Shown in pieces: positions 32,510 to 40,928 of a stretch of 64,000 bases of DNA; the first letter of the stretch is position 1, and each line of letters starts with the position of its first letter. The position numbers were made by a program, and so were the translations under genes. The notes beneath the pieces were generated by a model. That model ran no database searches and was not told the origin of the DNA. It was given only the letters and a program-made list of their open reading frames with translations. Origin of the DNA: Nocardia sp. CY41 (GTDB lineage: Bacteria; Actinomycetota; Actinomycetes; Mycobacteriales; Mycobacteriaceae); assembly GCF_009829325.1 (NCBI RefSeq), contig NZ_VUOS01000022.1, positions 124,001-188,000 on the forward strand. Reading direction: 5' to 3'.

Positions 32510-33283
32510 CTACCGGATGACGATCTTCTCCGCCCGCATCGACTCCTTGACCTGGCCGATGGTGAGGTCGCCGAAGTGGAACACGCTGGCCGCGAGCACC
32601 GCGTCGGCGCCCGCGTGCACGGCCGGGGCGAAGTGCTCGACCGCGCCCGCGCCACCGCTGGCGATCACCGGCACCGTGACCGCCGCCCGCACGGCGCGGA
32701 TCATCGGCAGGTCGAAACCGGCCTTGGTGCCGTCGGCGTCCATCGAATTCAGCAGGATCTCGCCCACCCCGAGCTCGGCCCCGCGCACCGCCCATTCCAC
32801 GGCGTCGATGCCGGTGCCGCGTTTACCGCCGTGCGTGGTCACCTCCCAACCGGACGGCGTGTCCGGCTGCCCGTCCGGCACGGTGCGCGCGTCCACCGAC
32901 AGCACGATGCACTGCGAGCCGAATCGCTCGGACATCTCGCGCAGCACCTCCGGCCGCACGATCGCCGCGGTGTTCACCGACACCTTGTCCGCGCCCGCGC
33001 GCAGCAGGCGGTCCACGTCCTCGACCGTGCGCACGCCGCCGCCGACGGTGAGCGGGATGAAGATCTGCTCGGCGGTGCGGGTCACCACGTCGATCATGGT
33101 GCCGCGGTCGCCGGTGGAGGCGGTCACGTCGAGGAAGGTCAGCTCGTCGGCGCCCTGCGCGTCGTAGAGTGCGGCCAGTTCGACGGGATCGCCCGCGTCG
33201 CGCAGGTTCTCGAAGTTGACGCCCTTGACCACGCGTCCCGCGTCGACATCGAGACACGGGATCACCCGTACGGCCAACGTCAT
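32510..33283 (-). CDS. hisF: Imidazole glycerol phosphate synthase, cyclase subunit
   Basis: A 257-residue TIM barrel that closes the imidazole ring using ammonia from HisH. It has VRVIPCLDVDAGRVVKGVNF with the catalytic Asp at the start, IPLTVGGGVRTVEDV, and GAGEILLNSMDADGTKAGFDL with the second catalytic Asp (here LGVGEILLNSMDADGT). VIASGGAGAVEHF is the phosphate site. It starts five bases before the impA stop region, in the hisA-impA-hisF group. Confidence 0.96.
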   Translation of the reverse strand: MTLAVRVIPCLDVDAGRVVKGVNFENLRDAGDPVELAALYDAQGADELTFLDVTASTGDRGTMIDVVTRTAEQIFIPLTVGGGVRTVEDVDRLLRAGADKVSVNTAAIVRPEVLREMSERFGSQCIVLSVDARTVPDGQPDTPSGWEVTTHGGKRGTGIDAVEWAVRGAELGVGEILLNSMDADGTKAGFDLPMIRAVRAAVTVPVIASGGAGAVEHFAPAVHAGADAVLAASVFHFGDLTIGQVKESMRAEKIVIR

Positions 33284-33287
33284 TGCC

Positions 33288-34103
33288 TCACCCTTTCTCC
33301 GCGGCCGCCGGGTCGGCCACCGTGCAGATCATGTCGAGCAGTTCCTCGTGCACGCCGGGCGCGGCCGCGAGCACGGAGCCGGAGGTGATGGTCCACGGCC
33401 GGCCCACCAGGTCGGTCACCACGCCGCCCGCCGCCCGCACCAGGGCGACGCCCGCCGCGTTGTCCCAGGGATGGTGCCCGAACACGATCGCGCCGCCGAG
33501 TACGCCGGAGGCGGTGAACGCCAGATCGATGCCGGTCGAGCCGTGCATGCGCACCCGGGAGGACAGCCTGCTCAGCGGCCCGAGCAGGTCGAAGCGGAAC
33601 TGTCCGGGGATGCGGCCGTCGGAGTCCACGTTGAACGCGCCGAAACCGATCATGGCCTCGGCGAGTCGGCCGCGCGGCAGCGGCGGCAGCGGCCGTCCGT
33701 CCAGCAGCACCGGACCGCCCGCCATGGCGGCGTAGCGGCGGCCGAGCAACGGCAGCCAGGTCAGTCCCAGCACCGGTTCCCCGTCGCGGACCAACGCGAG
33801 CAGCATGCCCGACAGCGGATGGCCGGAGGAGTAGTTGAACGTGCCGTCGATCGGGTCCAGCACCCAGGCGGTGCCGGAGGTGAGCTGCGGTCCGCCGAAT
33901 TCCTCGCCGTGCACCTCGATGCCGGTGCGCCGCAGCAACTCGGCGGACACGGTGCGCTCCAGCTCGAGGTCGAGTTCCGTGGCGAAATCGTTGCGGCCCT
34001 TCTCGACCGCGCTCGGCGCGCCGATGCCCTCGGCGAACCGCGAGCGCACCGAGTCGAGGACCTCGCTCGCCTCGGCGAGCAGTCGCGACAGGTCCTGGGT
34101 CAT
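33288..34103 (-). CDS. impA: Inositol monophosphatase family phosphatase (ImpA; possible histidinol-phosphatase)
   Basis: A 271-residue metal-dependent phosphatase. The two family motifs are GEEFGG and WVLDPIDGTFNYSSGHP near residue 85, and HHPWDNAAGVALVRAAGGVVTDL near residue 210. It lies between hisA and hisF and overlaps hisA by four bases, as impA (Rv1604) does. Actinobacterial enzymes of this family can act as histidinol-phosphatase (HisN) or on myo-inositol phosphates; context favours a histidine role, but activity is not shown by sequence. Confidence 0.88.
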   Translation of the reverse strand: MTQDLSRLLAEASEVLDSVRSRFAEGIGAPSAVEKGRNDFATELDLELERTVSAELLRRTGIEVHGEEFGGPQLTSGTAWVLDPIDGTFNYSSGHPLSGMLLALVRDGEPVLGLTWLPLLGRRYAAMAGGPVLLDGRPLPPLPRGRLAEAMIGFGAFNVDSDGRIPGQFRFDLLGPLSRLSSRVRMHGSTGIDLAFTASGVLGGAIVFGHHPWDNAAGVALVRAAGGVVTDLVGRPWTITSGSVLAAAPGVHEELLDMICTVADPAAAEKG

Positions 34104-34831
34104 CTCACCGCGGCCAGCGCCTCGGGCAGGGTGAACCGGCCCGCGTAGAGCGCCTTGCCGACGATCGATCCCTCGACGCCGTCCGGCACCAGTTCGGCGA
34201 TCGCGACCAGGTCCGCGATGGTGGAGACGCCGCCGGAGGCGATGACCGGGGCGTCGGTGGCCGCGCACACCTCGCGCAGCAGGTCCAGGTTCGGGCCGGT
34301 GAGCGTGCCGTCCTTGGTCACGTCGGTCACCACGTAACGCGAGCAGCCGTCCCGTTCCAGGCGCTCGAGCACCTCCCACAGGTCGCCGCCGTCGCTGACC
34401 CAGCCGCGGCCGCGCAGCCGGTGCTCGCCGTCGACGATGCGCACGTCCAGGCCGACGGCGATGCGCTCGCCGTGCCGGGCGATGGCCTTCGCGCACCAGA
34501 CCGGGTCCTCCAGCGCGGCGGTGCCGAGGTTGACCCGGGCGCAGCCGGTGGCCAGGGCGGCCTCGAGGCTCTCGTCGTCGCGGATGCCGCCGGACAGTTC
34601 CACTTTCACGTCGAGTTCGCCGACGACGCCCGCGAGCAGCTCCCGGTTCGAGCCGCGCCCGAAGGCCGCGTCCAGATCGACCAGATGCACCCACTCCGCG
34701 CCGGCTTCCTGCCAAGCCAGCGCCGCCTCGCGCGGCGAGCCGTAGCTGGTCTCGCTCCCGGCTTCTCCTTGTACGAGGCGCACGGCCTCTCCGTTGGCGA
34801 CATCGACGGCGGGTAGCAGCACAAGACTCAC
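34100..34831 (-). CDS. hisA: Phosphoribosyl isomerase, probably bifunctional HisA/TrpF (PriA)
   Basis: A 243-residue TIM barrel with LLPAVDVANGEAVRLVQGEAG including catalytic Asp near residue 9, VKVELSGGIRDD and YVVTDVTKDGTLTGPN with the second catalytic Asp. Actinobacteria usually lack trpF and use this protein, called PriA, for both the histidine and tryptophan isomerisations. No trpF is in the trp cluster at 23-29 kb, which fits. It is the first gene of the downstream his group and would need a promoter after the accessory genes. Confidence 0.93.
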   Translation of the reverse strand: MSLVLLPAVDVANGEAVRLVQGEAGSETSYGSPREAALAWQEAGAEWVHLVDLDAAFGRGSNRELLAGVVGELDVKVELSGGIRDDESLEAALATGCARVNLGTAALEDPVWCAKAIARHGERIAVGLDVRIVDGEHRLRGRGWVSDGGDLWEVLERLERDGCSRYVVTDVTKDGTLTGPNLDLLREVCAATDAPVIASGGVSTIADLVAIAELVPDGVEGSIVGKALYAGRFTLPEALAAVR

Positions 34832-34894
34832 GAGAGCAGCCTAGTGGTTACCCGGCCGCGTCCGGGCGCTGGGCCTGCGCGGATGCGACCTCGA

Positions 34895-35356
34895 TCACCG
34901 CGGCGAGCCGGCGGCGTGGGCGTCCAGGATGCGGGTCAGCAGCGTGACCAGGGTGTGCCGATCCCGCTCGGAGAAGCCGGGCAGCAGTTCGTCTTGGGCG
35001 GCTGTCAGGCGCTCGTCGAGGTCGTCCAGGTGGCGGGCGCCCCCCGCGGTGAGGGTGACGATGTTGCGGCGGCGATCGGCGGGATCGGGGCTGCGCTCGA
35101 CGAACCGGCGCTCGGCCAGGTCGTTCACCGTGGCGACGATGTCGCTGCGGTCGATGCGGGTGCGTCTACCCAGCTCGGCCTGGCTCGCCGGACCGAATTC
35201 CGCGAGCGTGGCCAGCAGCGCGTAGTGGTGACGACGGGACCCGGTGGACTCCAGCGCCCGCTCGGTGGCCCGGTTCGCCACCAGCGCCACCTGATTGACC
35301 AGCCGGGTCGGCAAGGCCCGGAGCCGTTCGGCGGCGACCTCGTGCGGGATGTCCAT
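34895..35356 (-). CDS. MarR-family transcriptional regulator
   Basis: A 153-residue regulator. The winged helix is residues 45-115: ALLATLAEFGPASQAELGRRTRIDRSDIVATVNDLAERRFVERSPDPADRRRNIVTLT, with the DRR wing typical of MarR. It diverges from a lipoprotein gene, and three operator-like palindromes lie between the two starts, so it very likely represses itself and that gene. The signal sensed is unknown. Confidence 0.88.
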   Translation of the reverse strand: MDIPHEVAAERLRALPTRLVNQVALVANRATERALESTGSRRHHYALLATLAEFGPASQAELGRRTRIDRSDIVATVNDLAERRFVERSPDPADRRRNIVTLTAGGARHLDDLDERLTAAQDELLPGFSERDRHTLVTLLTRILDAHAAGSPR

Positions 35357-35375
35357 GCGCTCACTCTAGCAAAAC

Positions 35376-35435
35376 TTGTTGGCACGACCCACAATCTGCT
35401 ACGTTGGCATCACCAATGTTGGACTCGCCAACATT
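35376..35435. promoter_or_regulatory. Three MarR-type operators between marR and the SnoaL-like gene
   Basis: Each site has the form TTGG-N5-CCAA. Site 1 (35376-35394) is TTGTTGG, five bases, CCCACAA with one mismatch. Site 2 (35401-35419) is ACGTTGG, five bases, CCAATGT with one mismatch. Site 3 (35415-35435) is AATGTTGG, five bases, CCAACATT, perfect. Sites 2 and 3 overlap. Their centres are 25 and 15 bases apart. Confidence 0.8.
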
Positions 35436-35453
35436 CAACGAAAGGCACCCCCG

Positions 35454-35972
35454 ATGCGTACCCTTCGCCTCGCCCTCTCCCTGCTGGCCCTGCCGCCGGC
35501 CGCGCTCACCGCCGCCTGCGCCTCCGGTACGGCGACCCCGACCGCCGAAGTGCGCGAGCTGCTGGACCGCAGACAGATCACCGACTTGGTCGACCGGCTC
35601 GGCCGCGCCTTGGACGAGGGCCGCTTCGACGACCTGCGGACGATCTACACCGCCGATGCCACCGCGAAGACACCCGGCGGCACGGCGGAGGGTCGCGCGG
35701 CGCTGATCGCGCAGGCGAGCCGGAACCACCGCGCCGACCAGCGCATTCAGCACGTCATCGGCAACGTGCTGATCGACCCGCGTGGCGATGCGGCCGACGT
35801 CCGGGCCAACCTGATCGCCACCTTCGCGCCCGCCGCCACGGACGGGACGATTCCGCAACCGCAGTACACCCTCGGTGAGGTCTATCGCTTCGACGCGGTC
35901 CGGACCGAGGAAGGCTGGCGCCTGTCCCGGGTGGAGACCACCCCGATCTGGTCCACCGGCACGCGTCCGTGA
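35454..35972 (+). CDS. SnoaL-like (NTF2-fold) lipoprotein
   Basis: A 172-residue protein. A signal peptide (MRTLRLALSLLALPPAAL) ends in lipobox-like LTAAC, so it should be exported and lipidated. The mature part is a SnoaL_4 or polyketide-cyclase-like fold: RQITDLVDRLGRALDEGRFDDLRTIYTADATAKTPGG and HVIGNVLIDPRGDAADVRANLIATF. The ATG at 35454 follows GAAAGG, downstream of the operator array. The substrate is unknown; the fold is also used by non-catalytic binding proteins. Confidence 0.8.
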   Translation: MRTLRLALSLLALPPAALTAACASGTATPTAEVRELLDRRQITDLVDRLGRALDEGRFDDLRTIYTADATAKTPGGTAEGRAALIAQASRNHRADQRIQHVIGNVLIDPRGDAADVRANLIATFAPAATDGTIPQPQYTLGEVYRFDAVRTEEGWRLSRVETTPIWSTGTRP

Positions 35973-36167
35973 TCAGGGCGTGGCGAGCACCCGGGCGCGG
36001 TAGCAGGCCAGGGCGGCGAGCACCGCCGTCGCCGCGGCCGCGGCGATCCGTAGGCCCTGACCGATCTGGAATTCCGTCGCCGCGCGTTCGATCTCGGCGA
36101 GCGTGTGCGCGTTCCGGTCGTCGAACAGGATCGAGGCCCGCGGCCACAGGTTGTAGATCCAGGGCCG
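35973..36167 (-). pseudogene. 5'-truncated remnant of a small membrane protein
   Basis: A 64-codon open stretch without a start codon near its beginning. It reads RPWIYNLWPRASILFDDRN, then HTLAEIERAATEFQIGQGL and a C-terminal hydrophobic helix ending RVLATP and a stop. The amino acid pattern is protein-like (amphipathic helix then membrane helix), and the frame is closed upstream by a TGA. It looks like the tail of a gene lost when the accessory genes entered the his cluster. Confidence 0.4.
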
Positions 36168-36433
36168 TCACCTGCGGATCCGGAGCGAGCCCCGATAGAC
36201 GGCTCGGGGTCTACCCGGAAACACCGGCCCGAAAGTCGGGCGCCGGCGCACCCGGTTTGCGATGGATCGCACCGAGTGCGCGGCGGGGCTCGCGGGTGCG
36301 AGACCGGCGGAACCAGCCGGACACCGGGCGAGATCCCGCCGCGACATCGCTCCGGTTCGGGCGGCGCGGGCGGTATCGTCTCCGCTCGGCGATCACCCCC
36401 GGTCGCCGCTTCCCCTTCGCACCGAGGAAGTGC

Positions 36434-36895
36434 ATGTCACGATCCACACTGGCTGCCGCCCTGTCGCTTTCGGCAGCCGCCTGCTCCGCGGCGTTCGTCG
36501 CCGCACCCGCCGCCACCGCCGCCGCGCCGGAGGAGGCGCGCCTGGCGGGCTGCGAATTCGGTTACGCCGCCGCGACTTACGACTACGCGCGGTTCGGCGA
36601 GCACGCCCGCCGGATGCTCGACCTCAGCACCGGAGAGTTCCGGGCGGAGTTCGAGAGCTTCCGCGCCAACATCCAGTCCAGCGCGGAGGCCGCGCACATC
36701 CGCGCCGAGGCCAACTCGGCCGACTGCCGCATCGTCTCCGGCGACGACCGCCGGGCCGAGGTGGACGTCGACGTGGTGCGGACGGTGACCAGCGACGAAA
36801 CCGACGGTCTCCCGCAGACCAGCCGCATGGCGATGACCGTCACCGTGGACAACGTCGACGGACGCTGGCTGGTCAGCAAGGTCCGCAAGCACTGA
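36434..36895 (+). CDS. Secreted Mce-associated-like protein
   Basis: A 153-residue protein with a signal peptide (MSRSTLAAALSLSAAACSAAFVAAPAATAAAP region). The mature part has ATYDYARFGEHARRMLDLSTGEFRAEFESFRANIQSSAEAA and DVVRTVTSDETDGLPQTSRMAMTVTVDNVDGRWLVSKV, the pattern of the C-terminal NTF2-like domain of Mce-associated membrane proteins. No mce genes are near. It follows GAGGAAG at the ribosome site. Function is unknown. Confidence 0.75.
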   Translation: MSRSTLAAALSLSAAACSAAFVAAPAATAAAPEEARLAGCEFGYAAATYDYARFGEHARRMLDLSTGEFRAEFESFRANIQSSAEAAHIRAEANSADCRIVSGDDRRAEVDVDVVRTVTSDETDGLPQTSRMAMTVTVDNVDGRWLVSKVRKH

Positions 36896-36936
36896 CCGGG
36901 CGGGCGGTCCCGCGCCCCGATGCGCGGGACCGGCCC

Positions 36937-37572
36937 CTACAGCGAGTTCACCCAGTTGCGCAGCAGGTGGGCGCCCGCGTCACCGGATTTCTCCGGGTGG
37001 AACTGGGTCGCCGACAGTGCGCCGTTCTCCACCGCCGCCAGGAACGGCACCCCGTGCTCGGACCAGGTCAGCTTGGGCGCGGCGAAGTGCTCGCTGGGCG
37101 GCAGGTCCCAGGTCTGCGCGGCATAGGAGTGCACGAAGTAGAAGCGGGTGTCCGCGTCCAGCCCCGCGAACAGAACGCTGTCGGACGGGGCGGAGACGGT
37201 GTTCCACCCCATGTGCGGCAGCACCGGCGCGGACAGCCGTTCCACCGTGCCGGGCCATTCGGCGCACCCGTCGGTCTCCGCGCCGAACTCGACGCCCCGT
37301 TCGAACAGGATCTGCATGCCGACGCAGATGCCGAGCACCGGCCTGCCGCCGGCGAGCCGCTGACCGATCAGGCGCTCGCCCCGCACGCCGCGCAGTCCCG
37401 CCATGCACGCGGCGAACGCGCCGACACCGGGGACGACCAGGCCGTCGGCGGCCAGCACCGCCTCCGGGTCGGCGGTCACCTCGACCTGCGCGCCCGCCCG
37501 GGCCAGCGCCCGTTCGGCGGAGTGCAGGTTGCCGGAGCCGTAGTCGAGCAGAGCCACCGATTTCGCGCTCAC
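36937..37572 (-). CDS. hisH: Imidazole glycerol phosphate synthase, glutamine amidotransferase subunit
   Basis: A 211-residue class I amidotransferase that feeds ammonia to HisF. The catalytic Cys is in LGICVGMQILFE near residue 84 and the His-Glu pair is in ATQFHPEKSG near the C-terminus. LLDYGSGNLHS opens the protein. Its ATG overlaps the hisB stop by four bases. The next his gene, hisA, is 2.1 kb away because of inserted accessory genes. Confidence 0.95.
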   Translation of the reverse strand: MSAKSVALLDYGSGNLHSAERALARAGAQVEVTADPEAVLAADGLVVPGVGAFAACMAGLRGVRGERLIGQRLAGGRPVLGICVGMQILFERGVEFGAETDGCAEWPGTVERLSAPVLPHMGWNTVSAPSDSVLFAGLDADTRFYFVHSYAAQTWDLPPSEHFAAPKLTWSEHGVPFLAAVENGALSATQFHPEKSGDAGAHLLRNWVNSL

Positions 37573-38183
37573 AGCGTCCCCTTCGTCGACGGAACCCCGC
37601 TCACCCGGGGGTCGAGTTCCACCGCGGCCCGCAGCGCCCGCGCCACCGCCTTGAATTCGGCCTCGGTGACGTGGTGCTGATCGCGTCCGTAGAGCACCCG
37701 CACGTGCAGGGCGATGCGCGCGTTGAGCGCGATCGACTCGAACACGTGGCGGTTGAGCACGGTGGAGTACGGCGCGCCCGGGCCGGAACCGGGAATCACC
37801 GTGTGCACCAAGTGCTCCGGCTCGCCGGTGTGCACGCAGTAGGGGCGGCCGGACACGTCGACCGCGGCGTGCGCCAGCGTCTCGTCCATCGGGATGTAGG
37901 CGTCGCCGAACCGGCGGATCCCCGCTTTGTCGCCCAGCGCCTTGCCCAGCGCCTGACCGAACACGATCGCGGTGTCCTCGACCGTGTGATGTGCCTCGAT
38001 CTCGATGTCGCCCTCCGCGCGCACCGTCAGGTCGAAGCTCGCGTGCGCGCCCAGCGCGGTCAGCATGTGGTCGTAGAACGGCACGCCGGTGGCGATCTCG
38101 GTCTTGCCGGTGCCGTCCAGATCCAGCTCGACGACGATGCTGGATTCCTTGGTGACCCGCTCCACCCGGGCGGTCCTACTCAT
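37569..38183 (-). CDS. hisB: Imidazoleglycerol-phosphate dehydratase
   Basis: A 204-residue monofunctional dehydratase. It has TGVPFYDHMLTALGAHASFDL, the metal motif EAHHTVEDTAI, and the second one RDQHHVTEAEFKAVARALRAAV. RFGDAYIPMDETLAHAAVDVSGR is also conserved. I chose the ATG at 38183; an in-frame TTG 12 bases earlier is possible. It lies between hisC and hisH. Confidence 0.96.
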   Translation of the reverse strand: MSRTARVERVTKESSIVVELDLDGTGKTEIATGVPFYDHMLTALGAHASFDLTVRAEGDIEIEAHHTVEDTAIVFGQALGKALGDKAGIRRFGDAYIPMDETLAHAAVDVSGRPYCVHTGEPEHLVHTVIPGSGPGAPYSTVLNRHVFESIALNARIALHVRVLYGRDQHHVTEAEFKAVARALRAAVELDPRVSGVPSTKGTL

Positions 38184-38228
38184 GCTCACGTCCAATCGGA
38201 TCGGCGCCGAACGCTGCTCGGCGCTGGT

Positions 38229-39362
38229 TCATCGCGGTGCCAGTTCGGTGCCCGCCAGCACCGCGCTGACCCGCAGCAGTTCGTCGTTCTCGGCGGCGAG
38301 GCCGATGGTGGTGCGCAGATAGCCGGGCAGGCCGACGTCGCGGATCAGCACGCCGTGGTCGAGGTAGCGCTGCCAACTGGCCGCGGCGTCGGCGAAGCGG
38401 CCGAACAACAGGAAGTTGGCGTCGCTGGGGATCACGTCGTAACCGAGTCCGCGCAGCGCGGCCGCCACCCGGTCACGCTGCGCGGCCAGTTCGGCGACGC
38501 TGCCGAGGGTCTCCTCGGCGTGCCGCAGGGCCGCGCGCGCGGCGGCTTGGGTGACCACCGACAGGTGATAGGGCAAACGCACCAGCAGCATCGCGTCGAT
38601 CACCGCGGGCGCGGCGACCAGATAGCCGAGCCGCCCGCCCGCGAACGCGAAGGCCTTGCTCATCGTCCTGGTGACCACGAGCTTCGCCGGGAACCGGTCG
38701 ATCAGCCCGATGGCGCTGGGCTGCGCGGAGAACTCGCCGTAAGCCTCGTCCACCACCACGATGCCGGGCGCGGCCGCGAGGATGCGAGCCAGGTCGTCCG
38801 GCGGAACGCTGTGCCCGGTGGGATTGTTCGGGCTGGTCACGAACACCACGTCCGGCGAGCGCTCGGCGATGGCGGCCAACGCGTGGTCGATGTCGAGAGA
38901 GAAGTCGGCGCCGCGCTTTGCTTCGATCCATTCGGTGTCGATGCCCTCGGAGATGATCGGGTGCATCGAGTAGGACGGCACGAAACCCAAGGCGCTGCGG
39001 CCGGGCCCACCGAAGGCCTGCAACAGCTGCTGCAGGATCTCGTTGGAACCGTTGGCCGCCCAGACGTTGCCGGTGCCGACCTCGACGCCGGTCTGCGCGG
39101 TCAGATACCGCGCCAGGTCGGTGCGCAGCGCGACCGCGTCGCGGTCCGGGTAACGGTGCAGGTCCGCCGCGGCCGCGCGGATCGACTCGGCGACGTCGTC
39201 GATCAGCGCCCGGCTGGGCGGATGCGGGTTCTCGTTCGTGTTCAGCTGCACGGGGACCGTCAACTGCGGTGCGCCGTAGGGCTTCTTGCCCCGCAGGTTC
39301 TCCCGCAGCGGCAGATCGTCCAGGGTGAGGCCCGCGCCGGGCGCGCTCGCCGCGCGCGTCAC
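38229..39362 (-). CDS. hisC: Histidinol-phosphate aminotransferase
   Basis: A 377-residue fold-type I PLP enzyme. NTNENPHPPS near residue 42, SPNNPTGHSVP near 175, VVDEAYGEF and the PLP-binding Lys in VTRTMSKAFAFAGGRLGYL. The GTG at 39362 overlaps the hisD stop, and the long upstream frame is a hisD shadow. It belongs to the hisDCBH operon. Confidence 0.95.
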   Translation of the reverse strand: MTRAASAPGAGLTLDDLPLRENLRGKKPYGAPQLTVPVQLNTNENPHPPSRALIDDVAESIRAAAADLHRYPDRDAVALRTDLARYLTAQTGVEVGTGNVWAANGSNEILQQLLQAFGGPGRSALGFVPSYSMHPIISEGIDTEWIEAKRGADFSLDIDHALAAIAERSPDVVFVTSPNNPTGHSVPPDDLARILAAAPGIVVVDEAYGEFSAQPSAIGLIDRFPAKLVVTRTMSKAFAFAGGRLGYLVAAPAVIDAMLLVRLPYHLSVVTQAAARAALRHAEETLGSVAELAAQRDRVAAALRGLGYDVIPSDANFLLFGRFADAAASWQRYLDHGVLIRDVGLPGYLRTTIGLAAENDELLRVSAVLAGTELAPR

Positions 39363-40696
39363 GACAGGGCCTCGAAACGCGCCTGCACGGCCTGGCCGTG
39401 CGCGGGCAGGTCCTCGGCGTTCGCCAGCGCCACCACGTGGCCCGCGACGTCCTTGAGGGCCGCTTCGGTGTACTCCACGACGTGGATGCCGCGCAGGAAG
39501 GTCTGCACGCTCAGACCGGAGGAGTGCCGCGCGCAGCCCGCGGTGGGCAGCACGTGATTGGAGCCCGCGCAGTAGTCGCCCAGGCTGACCGGCGCATACG
39601 CGCCGACGAACACCGCGCCCGCGCTGCGCACCCTGGCCGCGACCGCTGCCGCGTCGACGGTCTGGATCTCCAAGTGCTCGGCGGCGTAGGCGTTGACCAC
39701 GCGCAGGCCCTGCTCGATGTCGTCGACCAGGATGGTGCCGGACTGCTTGCCGCGCAGCGCCTCGCTCACCCGGTGGGCGTGCTTGACCACGGTCAGCTGC
39801 GCGGTCAGCGCCGCGTCCACCGCGTCGGCCAGCTGCTCGCTGTCGGTGACCAGCACGCTCGCGGCCAGCACGTCGTGCTCGGCCTGGCTGATCAGGTCGG
39901 CGGCGACGTGCACCGGATCCGCGGTCGCGTCGGCCAGAACGGCGATCTCGGTGGGACCCGCCTCGGCGTCGATGCCGACCAGGCCGCGGCACAGCCGCTT
40001 GGCCGCGGTGACGTAGATGTTGCCCGGCCCGGTGATCAGGTCGACCGGTTCCAGCTGCGCCCCGTCGGTGTCCAAGCCACCGTAGGACAGCAGCGCGATG
40101 CCCTGGGCGCCGCCGACCGCCCACACCTCGTCGACGCCGAGCAGCTGCGCGGCGGCCAGGATGGTGGGGTGCGGCAGCCCGCCGAACCGCGCCTGCGGCG
40201 GCGAGGCCACCACCAGCGACCCGACGCCCGCGGTCTGGGCGGGCACCACGTTCATCACCACGCTGGACGGGTAGACGGCGTTGCCGCCCGGCACGTACAG
40301 GCCGACCCGCTCGACGGGCACCCAGCGCTCGGTGACGGTGCCGCCGGGCACCACCTCGGTGGTCTTGTCGGCGCGCCGCTGATCGGCGTGCACCTTGCGC
40401 GCCCGGGCGATGGACTCCTCCAGCGCGGCGCGGACCGCCGGGTCCAGCCGCTCCAGGGCGGCCTCCAGCTCGGCCGCGGGCACGCGCACCGTCGCCGGGA
40501 TCACCCCGTCGAAGCGCTCGCTGAACTCCAGCGCGGCCGACACGCCTCGATCGCGGATCGCCTCGACCACCGGACGCACCTGATGCAGCACCGAGTCCAC
40601 GTCGACTCCCCCGCGCGGCAGCGCGGCGCGCAGCTCGGCGACGGAGGGAGTACGACCGCGCAGATCGACGCGGGCGAGCTCGATGCGGGATGTCAT
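39359..40696 (-). CDS. hisD: Histidinol dehydrogenase
   Basis: A 445-residue NAD- and zinc-dependent enzyme for the last two steps of histidine synthesis. It has WVPVERVGLYVPGGNAVYPSSVVMNVVPA, DLITGPGNIYVTAAKRL and AEAGPTEIAVLADATADPVHVAADLISQAEHD with the catalytic Glu-His, and CAGSNHVLPTAGCAR. It is the first gene of the operon. The 230 bases upstream hold the likely promoter; no histidine-rich leader peptide is visible there. Confidence 0.97.
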   Translation of the reverse strand: MTSRIELARVDLRGRTPSVAELRAALPRGGVDVDSVLHQVRPVVEAIRDRGVSAALEFSERFDGVIPATVRVPAAELEAALERLDPAVRAALEESIARARKVHADQRRADKTTEVVPGGTVTERWVPVERVGLYVPGGNAVYPSSVVMNVVPAQTAGVGSLVVASPPQARFGGLPHPTILAAAQLLGVDEVWAVGGAQGIALLSYGGLDTDGAQLEPVDLITGPGNIYVTAAKRLCRGLVGIDAEAGPTEIAVLADATADPVHVAADLISQAEHDVLAASVLVTDSEQLADAVDAALTAQLTVVKHAHRVSEALRGKQSGTILVDDIEQGLRVVNAYAAEHLEIQTVDAAAVAARVRSAGAVFVGAYAPVSLGDYCAGSNHVLPTAGCARHSSGLSVQTFLRGIHVVEYTEAALKDVAGHVVALANAEDLPAHGQAVQARFEALS

Positions 40697-40928
40697 GTGG
40701 TGTCGGTCCTTGTCTCCAGCTGATTCCGCAACAGGAAAGTTGCCGCTACCAGCCTAATGGGCGACCGTCGGCCGTTATCCGCGCGGTCGGGGCGGCCGGG
40801 CCGCGCCGGGCCGGTGTGCGCAGGTCCGGCCGCCGGAGGCATGCCCGGTGCGCGCCGAGGTGTGGCGTCGCTCTCGTCCGGACCTACTGCGAGCGGTTTC
40901 GGATGGAACTGCGGAACCTGCACACCCG

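Noticed and set aside
31158..33167. A 669-codon plus-strand frame opposite hisI, the F420 oxidoreductase and hisF
   Set aside because: Antisense shadow with repetitive Gly/Arg/Val composition.
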